The notes beneath the pieces were generated by a model. The model made no database searches. It saw only the letters and a list, made by a program, of their open reading frames with translations, and was not told where the DNA came from. Shown piece by piece: positions 42,301 to 48,632 of a DNA stretch of 64,000 nt. Position numbers and translations under genes: made by a program. Position 1 is the stretch's first letter, and every line of letters begins with the position of its first letter. The DNA is from [Bacillus] selenitireducens MLS10 (GTDB lineage Bacteria > Bacillota > Bacilli > Bacillales > Salisediminibacteriaceae), in NCBI RefSeq assembly GCF_000093085.1, contig NC_014219.1:620001-684000 (forward strand). Direction: 5' to 3'.

Positions 42301-43157
42301 AAGATGATTGGAGCTATGCATTTACTGATTTGCCGGAGTTTGATGAGAACGGTGAAGCCTATGAATATGCGGTCACTGAACAGGATGTCCCGGGTTATGC
42401 GGTTACGGTTGACGGTTTTGACCTGACCAATACGAGAAGCGAACAGCGGGATATTGAAGTGACGAAGGGCTGGCTCGATGATCACAGTGAAGATCGACCA
42501 GAAGAAATCACAGTGACTCTGTTTGCAAACGGGCAAGCAATGGAGACTGTCGAGATAAAAGAAGAAGACGAGTGGGTATACGTCTTTGAAGATCTCGAAT
42601 CTTATGATGAACAGGGACAGGCAATCTCGTACAGCATTGAAGAAGAGTCGGTCGACGGTTACGAGACGACGATCGATGGATTTAACATTACGAACCTACG
42701 TGTAGGTGATAAAACAGTATCAGGCACGAAAACCTGGGTGAATGATTCAGAAAATCAACGGCCAGAGACGATCGATGTTCTGCTATTGCAAAACGGACAG
42801 CAAATTGATGAAGTCGAAGTCGGTTCGTCAGAAGATTGGACATTCATGTTTAATAATCTTCCGGCTTTTGATTCGAACGGAAAAGCTTATGTGTACTCTG
42901 TCGAAGAAGGTGATGTACCGGGATATCAGGCTGAGATAGTTGGCTTCGATATTATCAACACGTACCAACCGCCGGGAGAAAAAGAAACAGATGAACCGGA
43001 TGAAAGTGAATCGGAATCATCAAGTGATAAGGATGGCGGCACACTGCCATCTACAGCAACAAATATGTATCTTTATCTGTTTGCAGGTTTAATGCTTGTA
43101 CTTGCCGGAGTCGGGACCTTAATTGCAGGAAGAAGAAAAAACCGAAAGTCTGAGTGA
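33336..43157 (+). CDS. Giant wall-anchored adhesin with Cna-B repeats and LPSTA sorting signal
   Basis: A protein of 3273 residues. In order: a signal peptide (about 1-33, ending GGVSA), an acidic Glu/Ser-rich stretch (to about 255), an N-terminal Ig-like domain, five collagen-binding/isopeptide-type Ig domains (about 410-1125, each opening like NGYNTEFITWTVDVN), six SpaA-like domains (KIDAEDNDKSLEGAVFHL type, to about 1725), and sixteen Cna-B repeats (VEKxWxDxxxxxRPxxIxVxLxxNG type). It closes with an acidic linker, the sorting motif LPSTA, a membrane helix and RRKNRKSE. It is likely a stalk holding a ligand-binding tip. GGAGAGGG precedes ATG 33336. The next gene is a sortase. Net acidity fits a halophilic surface protein. 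Confidence 0.93.
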   Translation: MMKNKAVLVLLTFVLLFQTVTSSLFLAGGVSADQSDKEDVASVFNDVHILNEEGESPEPGKSEAVTVTVDWTTEEVDVHESYEESLQLPEEVEVEESTGDLIAEDGEGESVTVGTYQVTEEGLVTVLFRSQPSDKAEKATLNLTEEKSDPSENAEISSEDQMTDSEENNEESIKDEKQVTETENAGSEEEEVHVFEGSFSFSAVYTSLEGEEDAETGEVNKEEMDKDEGYEDRKESDEEKESESLNTSDSEFSMMSNGNVITENIITNVTVKKDGVTLEDGTALEIEPPFSNTSLELSYDFELMDGHGYTDGASYTIPVPDMFTIPQIPESGAIDLTRADGTVFGTFYADGNDIIIVFNDEIEQASNVTGNITLQADFDDAYDGPAEGDKIVIPFGDDESLEFPISFIPDENGLDKQAIGNRGYNTEFITWTVDVNKNLQTIENAQLTDKLTQGDHSFIEDSFEIYELDMNADGSFNEPLIDVTESLLDNGFTLSLSDDEFDLAMGTIDSAYRLVYQTEINDRVGEEYKNGATLIGDDLELNTDATVAVTRGVPLAKEATGYDDVNQTIDWEVKYNYDEKEISQAEAKLTDVFGDANQTLNEDSFEVFLVSIDPDTGEETGQEPYTDYSLTVTENGYVLEFDEDITDAFKIRYQTNTIDRVDEDANVTNEISDEFDNTSEGSQSIGQGILIKNNTDADYQEKTTDWSVTINRDEQLMQNTVFVDTLPDGFTFDQDSLSISGYSGDYEVAYNAENSEVKVTFNDNITERVTISYTTDIDYNLVERDADGKILSGYSNSASVKWIPEGEENSVSKSGSAIFNPDEFTRNNGFKFGSYNVADKEITWTIGVNYNEENLENVIVNDPISGNQNFDIENVAIYEMNMTPGADDFELGEDVTDSDDFTITPETDPVGFNVSFGNISEGYVIVFTTDFEGQSVEEKYENTATVESDNREEANLEASVSPRFGGEFSTKQGRQSAENGRIVNWTVNVNFSQSEIENLVIEDTPSINQTILQDTLRIYETTATESNILKDENATLTEGNDYTITFTEDEDGQESYTITFINDKSTIDRAYVLEYDTYILYEGDGNIANDLSISGEQVAEDEGGSTVNQTISFNNISGSITGEVGALQIGKIDAEDNDKSLEGAVFHLYDETGEVLIRTGTTDENGALRFVNLLYGEYQLEEVSPPDDYALDPNADNPQTVEVNADSGTVGEADVTVQNYEIKRDVRLTKIDGTTGETLEGVTFRLFDNDDNQIDGDYDTDSNGVIYIEDLAPGDYYFKESEAREHYQDNDTEYHFTIKEDHIILDIDADAITVENELIPGSGFMGKIDADRVSGDNRLEGATFRIVNIDQDPEINFSRTVTSDADGRIDTGDLRPGSYTIEEVSAPSGFELSGQDPIEFEIERSQADPIEISSDPFENNVKTTAIEVTKQDSINGQMLPGAEFELTYSEGDYYDSSTPFSALTRETDENGILRFEDLKPGTYELRETESPEGYIADDTPIEVTVTLGDVHNERTVGVTVDNDPFANITLTKVDSETGTSLGGAVFALEDDDENVIDGFDELVTDAEGKISITGLPAGDYQIREVTAPDGYEIQDGGFISDVLKVDETVTETIELEIGDVRNDIIKGSVRVVKVDGESNERLENVEFTLRAVDLVNGGTYSETSHTTDSNGEIIVEDLRPGSYVFEEVNPLAGYQPHWGDIGFEIDFPHDEAQIDIEVLNYELITVDVEKQWNDGDNANENRPDLVSVELLQDGETTGNTIDLTSANDWQHTFENLDAVDENGEFYSYTVAELHPGQNYQLQGSIDGNQTEGFTITNVETRSIDIEKIWLDDQNRLNERPDRIEVQLYQNGEPIGETEELTGPQWTTQFPDLPVYDASGALYNYAVEETTEDGRYELVEVSGNQDSGFEIVNRLTGEVDIPVIKEWLDTDGSAERPSTIVVDVYQKLYNDAEYLNDAFDRLVISPDSEGHWEGEFTGLPEFDEQGKEYDYEIVEVPVPGYSSSVTDEDGEVTIINTRTGKVAVEGVKSWQDDDEADRPDEVTVNLLRNQTVVDSVTVTENENWQYSFTDLPEFDENGATYTYTLSEHDVPGYAVSIDGFDLTNTRSELRDIEVTKGWLDDNNPERPDEITITLLGNGSPVETVNMTDEDGWVHVFEDLDAFDGQGQAISYSVEEDAIEGYETQIDGFNITNLRSETMDIDVNKTWLDDQNATGERPDFIVVELFRSDDPDKAVDTKVIRNSDDWQHTFTDMEKFDQNGVAYSYEIVETPVSGYEVSTNAVESGFELTNLRQGTISIDVMKEWNDQSSTANRPDDITVFLYRSDDSDTPYASATIENDGGLWSHTFEDLDQFDDQGVAYNYVVEEEPVENYNTEPLSGNPDEGFVITNTLQTEVAVEKIWLDTEETEDRPDSVIIDLIRDGNVYDTNVIDESTQWQAVFEGLSKYTPEGDLYEYTVEERDVTDAYTLAEISGSAEDGYTVTNLRTGEVTVEGTKTWQDDNESDRPEAIRLNLLQNQAVIETMEVTSEDDWSYAFTDLPEFDENGEAYEYAVTEQDVPGYAVTVDGFDLTNTRSEQRDIEVTKGWLDDHSEDRPEEITVTLFANGQAMETVEIKEEDEWVYVFDDLESYDEQGQAISYSIEEESVDGYETTIDGFNITNLRVGETEVEGAKVWLDEQSSEMRPDVIEVHLYQNGSLYETVEVTEATDWTYSFTDLDKYDGQGKMIEYTVDESAVDGYTTVINGFEITNVRSGITQIPVEKVWLDDEDATDARPDSITVQLFRSDDEETSYQNAILDANGEWTYEFSDLPLFDDRGQPYEYQVREVPVEGYSDNIVVQVENGYVVTNTRYEEIDLDVTKVWLDGEDTSARPETITVDLYRNDNLNEPLDSIVLDGSYNSWYHTFENLDRFDEDGVEYVYSVEEREILEGYELKDITLDDENLFTVTNLRTGEVTVEGTKTWQDDNESDRPEAIRLNLLQNQAVIETMEVTSEDDWSYAFTDLPEFDENGEAYEYAVTEQDVPGYAVTVDGFDLTNTRSEQRDIEVTKGWLDDHSEDRPEEITVTLFANGQAMETVEIKEEDEWVYVFEDLESYDEQGQAISYSIEEESVDGYETTIDGFNITNLRVGDKTVSGTKTWVNDSENQRPETIDVLLLQNGQQIDEVEVGSSEDWTFMFNNLPAFDSNGKAYVYSVEEGDVPGYQAEIVGFDIINTYQPPGEKETDEPDESESESSSDKDGGTLPSTATNMYLYLFAGLMLVLAGVGTLIAGRRKNRKSE
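40773..41314 (+). repeat. Internal 542-bp duplication, copy 1
   Basis: This stretch encodes Cna-B repeats 9 and 10 of the adhesin. It recurs 1389 bases downstream (42162-42703). The first 404 bases appear identical; I count eight differences, all in the last 140 bases. Confidence 0.9.
42162..42703 (+). repeat. Internal 542-bp duplication, copy 2
   Basis: Second copy of 40773-41314, encoding Cna-B repeats 14 and 15. The step of 1389 bases is exactly 463 codons, so the reading frame is kept. The near identity contrasts with the strong divergence of the other Cna-B repeats. Confidence 0.9.
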
Positions 43158-43159
43158 TC

Positions 43160-43759
43160 ATGAACATGAAGAAGGAACTGAAGATTCAATTTCTGTCCAG
43201 CTTTTTGATCCTGACCGGTATCGGTTTTATCGCATATTTTTATATGTCCCACCAAACGGCGATGGGAGGTGTGTATGCGATAAATGAGCATCCTGAACGC
43301 GCACTCTCAGATCCTGTAAATATCGAGATGGAAGACATGGAGAAAGGCGACGAAGTCGCCCTTCTCCGCATTCCTGCATTGAATAAAGAATATCTGACCT
43401 ATTGGGGGACTGAGGACGATGCCCTAGACAGAGGTGTTGGCATGCATGAAAGTCAGTGGACGACGACACCGGATGAAATGGGGCATACGCTCCTGAGCGG
43501 ACACCGTGACACGGTATTCAGGGAACTGGGTGATCTGGAAATTGGCGATGAGATGATCGTACTGTTCGACGGGATCACCTACACATACACCATTGATGAC
43601 ATCTGGATCACCTCCGCTGATGATCAGTCTGTTGTTGTCGAGAAGGAAGAGGCGACGTTGACACTCTCCACGTGTTATCCGTTCCATCTTCTCGGTGCAG
43701 CGCCAGATCGTTACATCATTCAGGCGTCCCTCAGTCATCACGAGTCCTTTGAGGACTGA
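43160..43759 (+). CDS. Class D-type sortase
   Basis: A protein of about 199 residues: an N-terminal membrane anchor (residues 9-28) and a sortase domain with His115 in LLSGHRDTVF, Cys172 in TLSTCYPFHLLGAAP and Arg184 in DRYII. The STCYPF sequence and the small size fit class D enzymes. It begins at the stop of the adhesin gene (TGATCATG), so the two are coupled and should be a substrate-enzyme pair. Class D sortases of Bacillus prefer an Ala after the Thr (LPNTA), which matches the LPSTA end of the adhesin. ATG 43160 or ATG 43166 may be used. Confidence 0.9.
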   Translation: MNMKKELKIQFLSSFLILTGIGFIAYFYMSHQTAMGGVYAINEHPERALSDPVNIEMEDMEKGDEVALLRIPALNKEYLTYWGTEDDALDRGVGMHESQWTTTPDEMGHTLLSGHRDTVFRELGDLEIGDEMIVLFDGITYTYTIDDIWITSADDQSVVVEKEEATLTLSTCYPFHLLGAAPDRYIIQASLSHHESFED

Positions 43760-43770
43760 TGAAAGATGCA

Positions 43771-43815
43771 GACAAAAGTACCGCTCGCAAAGTCAGCGAG
43801 CGGTACTTTTTTGTC
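43771..43815. terminator. Terminator after the sortase gene, overlapping the GlnL-like gene end
   Basis: GTACCGCTCGC and GCGAGCGGTAC, extended by GACAAAA / TTTTTTGTC, form a stem of about 18 bp with a T-run on each strand. The last codons and stop of the convergent response regulator lie inside the hairpin. Confidence 0.85.
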
Positions 43816-44695
43816 TGCAGTCATCATAGAGAGCCATTATGAAGCGTTTGATATGCATGCGATAGTTATTTGTGTCTTCTTTGTTTTCATGGTTATTCAT
43901 GGAGAAAATCCGGAGCTGAACTTGCTCAAATTCAAAATATCTCGTGGCATAGTGTTCGAAAACGGGATGGGTGGTGTCCATCGCTCCTAAAGATGAAATG
44001 TGATAAAAAGACTGAAAGATCGCTCTTCGTACACGCTGCTCCGTCGCCTTAAGATCTTTTGGTGTTGGCGTGAAACCGGAGTATGTGTGCCTGAGCTCCC
44101 ATAATGAGCGGAGTGACAAATCATTAATGCCTTTTTCATGTTCCAGTGCGTGCATGATTGTAGTCAAATCTTCAGCTCCCTTTTCATAGCAAATACCCAA
44201 ATCAGTTAATGTCTCTTTTATGCAGACCTCTGATATGTTCTTATGATTTCGGGTGCTTTGTTGCGGAGGTGTCAGTGCATTACCGGCAATATTATTCAGA
44301 CTGTTTTTGATTTGTTCCATGGAACGTTCCATTGTCAAAGATTTTGCCACTTTACTTAGGACAGATAATACCTCTTTTTTGTTAACAGGTTTCGTAATGT
44401 AGGCTTCTACGCCGCTTTCGTATGCGTCTGCAATAATTTCTTTTGTCTCAATTTGTGAAAGCATCACGGCTTTCCCGGAAAATGTATCTCGAATCCGGTT
44501 CAATGTCTCAATACCATCTTCTCCCGGCATTAAGAGATCAATAATGAGGATGTCTGTTTCATGCGATTGAAGCTGTTCTTCTGTGAGTTGCAAGCCATCT
44601 TCAGCTTCTCCGGTCACCGGTCCGAGTTCAGTCTCAATCAGATGCTTTAACATGCCTCTTACGGCAGGATCATCGTCGACAATGAAATAGTTCAT
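43793..44695 (-). CDS. glnL: GlnL/YcbB-like response regulator
   Basis: A protein of 300 residues. The receiver domain (FIVDDDPAVRG, phosphoacceptor Asp in IIDLLMPGEDG, YITKPVNKKEV) is followed by a helical DNA-binding domain (about 155-290: ITETLTDLG-like segment, FYHISSLGAMDTTHPVFEHYA) of the YcbB type found in B. subtilis GlnL. The kinase gene directly precedes it with no gap. In B. subtilis GlnKL activates glutaminase and a glutamine transporter. Here the divergent neighbours are asparaginase, a permease and aspartase, so I infer control of those. The C-terminal QKSTAR is encoded by the arm of a terminator hairpin. Confidence 0.75.
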   Translation of the reverse strand: MNYFIVDDDPAVRGMLKHLIETELGPVTGEAEDGLQLTEEQLQSHETDILIIDLLMPGEDGIETLNRIRDTFSGKAVMLSQIETKEIIADAYESGVEAYITKPVNKKEVLSVLSKVAKSLTMERSMEQIKNSLNNIAGNALTPPQQSTRNHKNISEVCIKETLTDLGICYEKGAEDLTTIMHALEHEKGINDLSLRSLWELRHTYSGFTPTPKDLKATEQRVRRAIFQSFYHISSLGAMDTTHPVFEHYATRYFEFEQVQLRIFSMNNHENKEDTNNYRMHIKRFIMALYDDCRQKSTAR

Positions 44696-45973
44696 TTATA
44701 CCTCTCCTTCTGTTGAAAGACTTCGCGGCATGTGGACAGAAAAGCAGGTTTGTTTATTTGGAATGGATTCTACTAAAGATATGGAACCTTTCAGTTTATT
44801 CAGAGATTGTTGAATATAAGATAGCCCAATCCCGTTAGAAGGCCAACCCTGATCATTAAATTTGGTCGTGAAGCCTGGGGAGAAGATGAGTTGTTGTTCC
44901 TCTTCGGGGATGCCGGGGCCGTTATCTGTAATTAGAATATGAAGAGATGAATTTGAAACAGGATTGTTTATGGTGATATCGATAATTCCTGTGTCAGAAA
45001 TTGATTCGATGGCATTACTGATCAGGTTATTCAACACGGAAAGAAGGACAAATGAATTCACAATGTCTTTTTTATTGTCAACACTGACTGAAAAAACGAT
45101 GGACTTCTGAAGGAAGCTCGCATAGGCTTTATTGGATTTAATGACGATTTCAAGCAGTTCGCATATATTCATGTACTCATTTTTTTTCTGGTCTTTGATG
45201 ATCTGGTCCAAAGATGCAAATATACGCTGATGGTCTTTTTTGAAATCATGGACCTTTCCTGCCATATCAAGTATACGTTTAGAAAGATCGAGCTTGTCTT
45301 CTTTCTTTAACGTTTTTGACAAAAAATACAGGTCGCCGGTGATATCCTCAGCCCGTTTAATCGAGTTTCGGAGCTGCACACTTTCGGCATAAAGATCTGA
45401 GAGCAATAGAAAGATATGATCACTCTGTTTTTTCTCTTCCTCAGCCTTTGTCTGTTGTTGGCTGTACAGAATAAGCATAAAAAATCCCATCACAAAAAAA
45501 TTTCTTAAAATTGCAAGTAAGAGAACGGTACCCATAACGTGAAAGGAAGCATCAGTCAGACTAAGTGCGTTTCGAATCGCCAGTTCGGAGAAGGATGAAG
45601 CGGTATCGAGAATTACGGCATACAAACCGATATAAACCGGGCTGCTGTAAAATCTGTCCAGATAAAACAGCCAAAACAAAAGACCGAATATCGTGAAATA
45701 GACAGCTACGGGTGCGTGTAATAAAAGCGACTCAACCAACGGTTGACCCTCAATAACAGAAAAACCGGTTCTTGAGAGTACAAGTGTTAAACCAACCGCC
45801 ACACCGGAGAATATCGGAGACATGGATTTAAAATATAATAAGAATAACAGAAAAACGGGTACGCTCAGTGTAATGAAGAATGAATGTTCCATTTCAATCA
45901 AGTGAAATCCATCAGAAATGATCATGAGCAAGATCAGAAAAAGATAAATTAACGGATTTTGTTTGTCCTTCAT
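44696..45973 (-). CDS. glnK: GlnK/YcbA-like sensor histidine kinase
   Basis: A protein of 425 residues: five or six membrane helices (residues 8-180), a coiled linker and a kinase core with ATPase boxes NNLISNAIES, ITDNGPGIP and GIGLSYIQQSL. The phosphorylated His is probably in KVHDFKKDHQRIF. The membrane part (GVAVGLTLVLSRTGF, AVILDTASSFSELAIRN) and the pairing with a YcbB-type regulator resemble B. subtilis GlnK. It probably senses an amino acid or the energy state. It is translated immediately ahead of the regulator. Confidence 0.75.
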   Translation of the reverse strand: MKDKQNPLIYLFLILLMIISDGFHLIEMEHSFFITLSVPVFLLFLLYFKSMSPIFSGVAVGLTLVLSRTGFSVIEGQPLVESLLLHAPVAVYFTIFGLLFWLFYLDRFYSSPVYIGLYAVILDTASSFSELAIRNALSLTDASFHVMGTVLLLAILRNFFVMGFFMLILYSQQQTKAEEEKKQSDHIFLLLSDLYAESVQLRNSIKRAEDITGDLYFLSKTLKKEDKLDLSKRILDMAGKVHDFKKDHQRIFASLDQIIKDQKKNEYMNICELLEIVIKSNKAYASFLQKSIVFSVSVDNKKDIVNSFVLLSVLNNLISNAIESISDTGIIDITINNPVSNSSLHILITDNGPGIPEEEQQLIFSPGFTTKFNDQGWPSNGIGLSYIQQSLNKLKGSISLVESIPNKQTCFSVHMPRSLSTEGEV

Positions 45974-46073
45974 TTGATCACCTTCATTTCATTCCTCTTG
46001 ACTTTCATTTTACCAATGCACTCGTGAAGTGATGAGCAAGATTATGTCGAATCCATGACAGTTTTCTTTTTTT

Positions 46074-46113
46074 CTGTAGAATACTGTAGGATTTCGTAGG
46101 CGCCGGGCATAAT
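46074..46113 (+). promoter_or_regulatory. Activator-type promoter region of the asparagine module
   Basis: Three GTAG elements begin at 46076, 46086 and 46096 (CTGTAG, CTGTAG, CGTAG), exactly one helical turn apart. The last two overlap the position expected for the -35 of a CATAAT -10 at 46108-46113. There is no good -35 there, as expected for a promoter that needs an activator such as the divergent GlnL-like protein. The link is inferred. Confidence 0.4.
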
Positions 46114-46193
46114 AGAAGTATCAAAAGAAAGGACAGCCGGCAGGATCGGTCATAATGACAAGAGAATCATTCAGAAGGGAGGGAGACAGGGAA

Positions 46194-46223
46194 ATGTTCA
46201 CCATCATCACGGCAATCAGCTGA
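46194..46223 (+). CDS. Possible 9-residue leader peptide before asparaginase
   Basis: ATG 46194 follows AAGGGAGGGAGACAGGGAA and opens MFTIITAIS before a stop at 46221. The asparaginase start 24 bases on has no ribosome site of its own, so translation of this mini-frame may deliver ribosomes to it. It may instead be chance, with the ribosome site acting at a distance. Confidence 0.25.
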   Translation: MFTIITAIS

Positions 46224-46246
46224 ACAAAAATCTCTGTCAAATCATT

Positions 46247-47209
46247 ATGAAACGTATAGCCATTATTACAACAGGAGGGACGATTGCGAGTAAGAAAAAT
46301 GAAGCAGGCAGACTTGTATCAGGTGCTATGCATAGTGAGGAATACTGTCATCTGCCAGGACTTGATCCGTTGATTGAAGTGACGGTCGTACCACTGATCA
46401 ATAAACCCAGTATGCATATAACCATCGGGGATTTGGATCACATCCGAACAGAGATCGAGAAACTGTTTAACAGTGGCTTCGATGGTGCGGTGGTTACCCA
46501 TGGAACAGACTCGTTAGAGGAGTCAGCCTATTATCTTGATTTAACAATCTCGCATGATCAACCTGTAGTTGTTACAGGATCCCAGCGGTCATTGTCCGCG
46601 TCGGGAAGTGATGCGGATACGAATTTGCTTCAGTCCGTTTGTGCCGCTTCGTCGGACAAACTCAAAGGTACAGGAACGGTTGTCTTGTTTAATGAACGTA
46701 TCTTTTCAGCGAAATACGTAAAAAAAGAGCATGCATATAACCTTCAGGGTTTTGAGTCGTTTGGATACGGTCATTTGGGCACAGTCGATGGTCAGCGTGT
46801 CAACTTGTATCAAAGACCTGCGGAGAGGGAAGTTTATCCCACGGTTATAACAGAGGTGCCCAGAGTCGAGATCATTAAAAGCTACCTCGGTGCCGATCGT
46901 ACAATCATTGATGCCTGTGTTGCAAATCACGTTCAGGGGTTGGTCCTGGAAGCGAATGGGAGAGGACAGATTGCACCGGGACAAATGGAAGCGGTGATCG
47001 ACGCTCTTAAAGCAGGAATTAAAGTCGTCCTTACAACGTCCAGTGAACAGGGGCGTGTGGATACGACTTACGATTATTACGCCAGTGCCCATCACCTGAA
47101 AGAAGCAGGAGTGGTTTTGGGAAGTGATATGAACTCAAAGAAAGCCAGGTTAAAGCTGATTGCAGTCCTGAGATCGGATAGTCATGTCCAGGATGCGTTT
47201 GAAGATTAA
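46247..47209 (+). CDS. ansA: L-asparaginase
   Basis: A protein of 320 residues. Both catalytic threonine motifs are present: TTGGTIAS near the N-terminus and VTHGTDSLEESAYYLDL near residue 84. It hydrolyses asparagine to aspartate and ammonia. No signal peptide is visible, so it is cytoplasmic. It begins a rightward run with a permease and aspartase. ATG 46247 agrees with the family N-terminus but lacks a Shine-Dalgarno sequence; the nearest one serves a nine-codon frame just upstream. Confidence 0.9.
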   Translation: MKRIAIITTGGTIASKKNEAGRLVSGAMHSEEYCHLPGLDPLIEVTVVPLINKPSMHITIGDLDHIRTEIEKLFNSGFDGAVVTHGTDSLEESAYYLDLTISHDQPVVVTGSQRSLSASGSDADTNLLQSVCAASSDKLKGTGTVVLFNERIFSAKYVKKEHAYNLQGFESFGYGHLGTVDGQRVNLYQRPAEREVYPTVITEVPRVEIIKSYLGADRTIIDACVANHVQGLVLEANGRGQIAPGQMEAVIDALKAGIKVVLTTSSEQGRVDTTYDYYASAHHLKEAGVVLGSDMNSKKARLKLIAVLRSDSHVQDAFED

Positions 47210-47249
47210 GTGCTATTATTTTTTGTGAATATTATCACATAATGAAAGG

Positions 47250-48530
47250 ATGATGAACGTTATGATGTTAGTTGCTCAATTAATTATGCTGGTTACGCTG
47301 ATTCTGATGATTACAGGTAAAACACCGCTTTATATGACCGCGATCATTGGGTCAACCCTCGCTGCAGTAAGTGCGGGATTTCCACTGTCCGGTGATGCTG
47401 AGATCACCGTACTGAGTCTTGTGAACAACAGTCTGCATCCGGTAATTGCAGATATGGCAGGTGTGTTGCTCTTTATCGGAGTCATGGAGAAAACAGGATT
47501 TTTAAATGCCATCATTCGCAAGATTATTATCGCAGGCAGCAAGATCGGCGGAGGTCCCGGAATCGCAGGAGCAGGAAGTACAGCGGCTGGTGTGATCGGC
47601 GGACTTACAGGGTTCACACAACCGGCAATAACGGCGGTCATTACCGGACCTGCTGCAATTAAACTGGGAGTGAATCCAAATAAGGTCGCAGGGATACAGG
47701 CACATGCAGGGCACCTGGGTAACTTCGGCGGTTTCACTCACCCGACACTTTTGGCGGTCATTGCAACAGCCGGGATTACTTTCGGATGGATCAATCTGAT
47801 TGGTGCATTTGTTGCCATGTCCATCATCGGTATCAGTTATCTCCGTTTAAAGAGAGAAGAACGAAGCAATGATATCAAATTAACAGAACAGGAAGTCAAC
47901 AGTATACTGAAAGATCTCGAAGAAATCGATAACGAGAAAAGTTTTTTATTAGCGATTATTCCATTTATTGTCCTTGTAATCGGTTTTTCTGTCGGTTATC
48001 CGGTATTTATTGTAGGTGTGGCAGCATCGATCCTGGTTGCGATTTTTGCAAAGACGTCCTTGAAGAAAGCAGAGGAAATGATGCTTGAAGGTGTAAAACG
48101 TGTTGCGGTGCCATTGATTGCGACACTGGGCTTTCTGTTTATGTCTTCAGTTATCCAGAATGTTGGAATCGTCGATATCATGGCGAATTGGTTTGATCCA
48201 CTCCTAGCCTATTCTCCGGTGCTTGTAATGCTTGCGGTTTCAGCATTGGCAGGACTCGTTACTCAGTCCAATGCAGCTTCGGCAGCGATTGTGATCCCGT
48301 TCCTGACAATCGTGCTTCAGTATGATGTTTCGCCACTCGCTGCGGCAGCGGCAGGAGCAGGCGGATGTGCCATAATGCAATACTATCTGACTGGTGGACC
48401 GGTGGCTGCCCTTGCCACAACGGTTCCGGTAGTTCCAGGTTCCGAACTTAAACTGGCAAACAAATTTCAAAGACCTTCGATTCTCGGCGGTTTGGCAGTT
48501 TTGTTCTTTGTCGTCCTGTTCATCGGTTAA
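47250..48530 (+). CDS. Ion-transporter-superfamily permease (GntP/DcuC/CitMHS-like)
   Basis: A membrane protein of up to 426 residues with about eleven helices in two halves. Each half has a loop rich in Gly and small residues (SKIGGGPGIAGAG with LTGFTQPAITAV, then LVTQSNAASAAIVIPFL), as in transporters for carboxylates and gluconate. GAAAGG at 47244-47249 allows starts at 47250, 47253 or 47262; the last has the better spacing. Lying between asparaginase and aspartase, it probably carries asparagine, aspartate or a C4-dicarboxylate. The family does not fix the substrate, and succinate or fumarate exchange is possible. Confidence 0.75.
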   Translation: MMNVMMLVAQLIMLVTLILMITGKTPLYMTAIIGSTLAAVSAGFPLSGDAEITVLSLVNNSLHPVIADMAGVLLFIGVMEKTGFLNAIIRKIIIAGSKIGGGPGIAGAGSTAAGVIGGLTGFTQPAITAVITGPAAIKLGVNPNKVAGIQAHAGHLGNFGGFTHPTLLAVIATAGITFGWINLIGAFVAMSIIGISYLRLKREERSNDIKLTEQEVNSILKDLEEIDNEKSFLLAIIPFIVLVIGFSVGYPVFIVGVAASILVAIFAKTSLKKAEEMMLEGVKRVAVPLIATLGFLFMSSVIQNVGIVDIMANWFDPLLAYSPVLVMLAVSALAGLVTQSNAASAAIVIPFLTIVLQYDVSPLAAAAAGAGGCAIMQYYLTGGPVAALATTVPVVPGSELKLANKFQRPSILGGLAVLFFVVLFIG

Positions 48531-48552
48531 TCAGATCAATGAATGTTCATTT

Positions 48553-48595
48553 CACAGGTGCAGACTGGTGGAAACCTGTCTGCCCTGTGTTTTCT
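48553..48595 (+). terminator. Hairpin between permease and aspartase genes
   Basis: CACAGG-T-GCAGAC and GTCTGC-CCTGTG pair with one bulged base around a 12-base loop, followed by TTTTCTTATG. It lies 20 bases after the permease stop and may end most transcripts or set the level of aspA. Confidence 0.6.
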
Positions 48596-48632
48596 TATGA
48601 ACTTATTTCAAGAATGGAGTGTGGAATCAGAC

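Noticed and set aside
33336-43157. CRISPR-like or tandem DNA repeats in the adhesin
   Set aside because: The repeats are protein domains of about 85-100 residues with diverged DNA, not short direct repeats with spacers; only the 542-bp copies are near identical.
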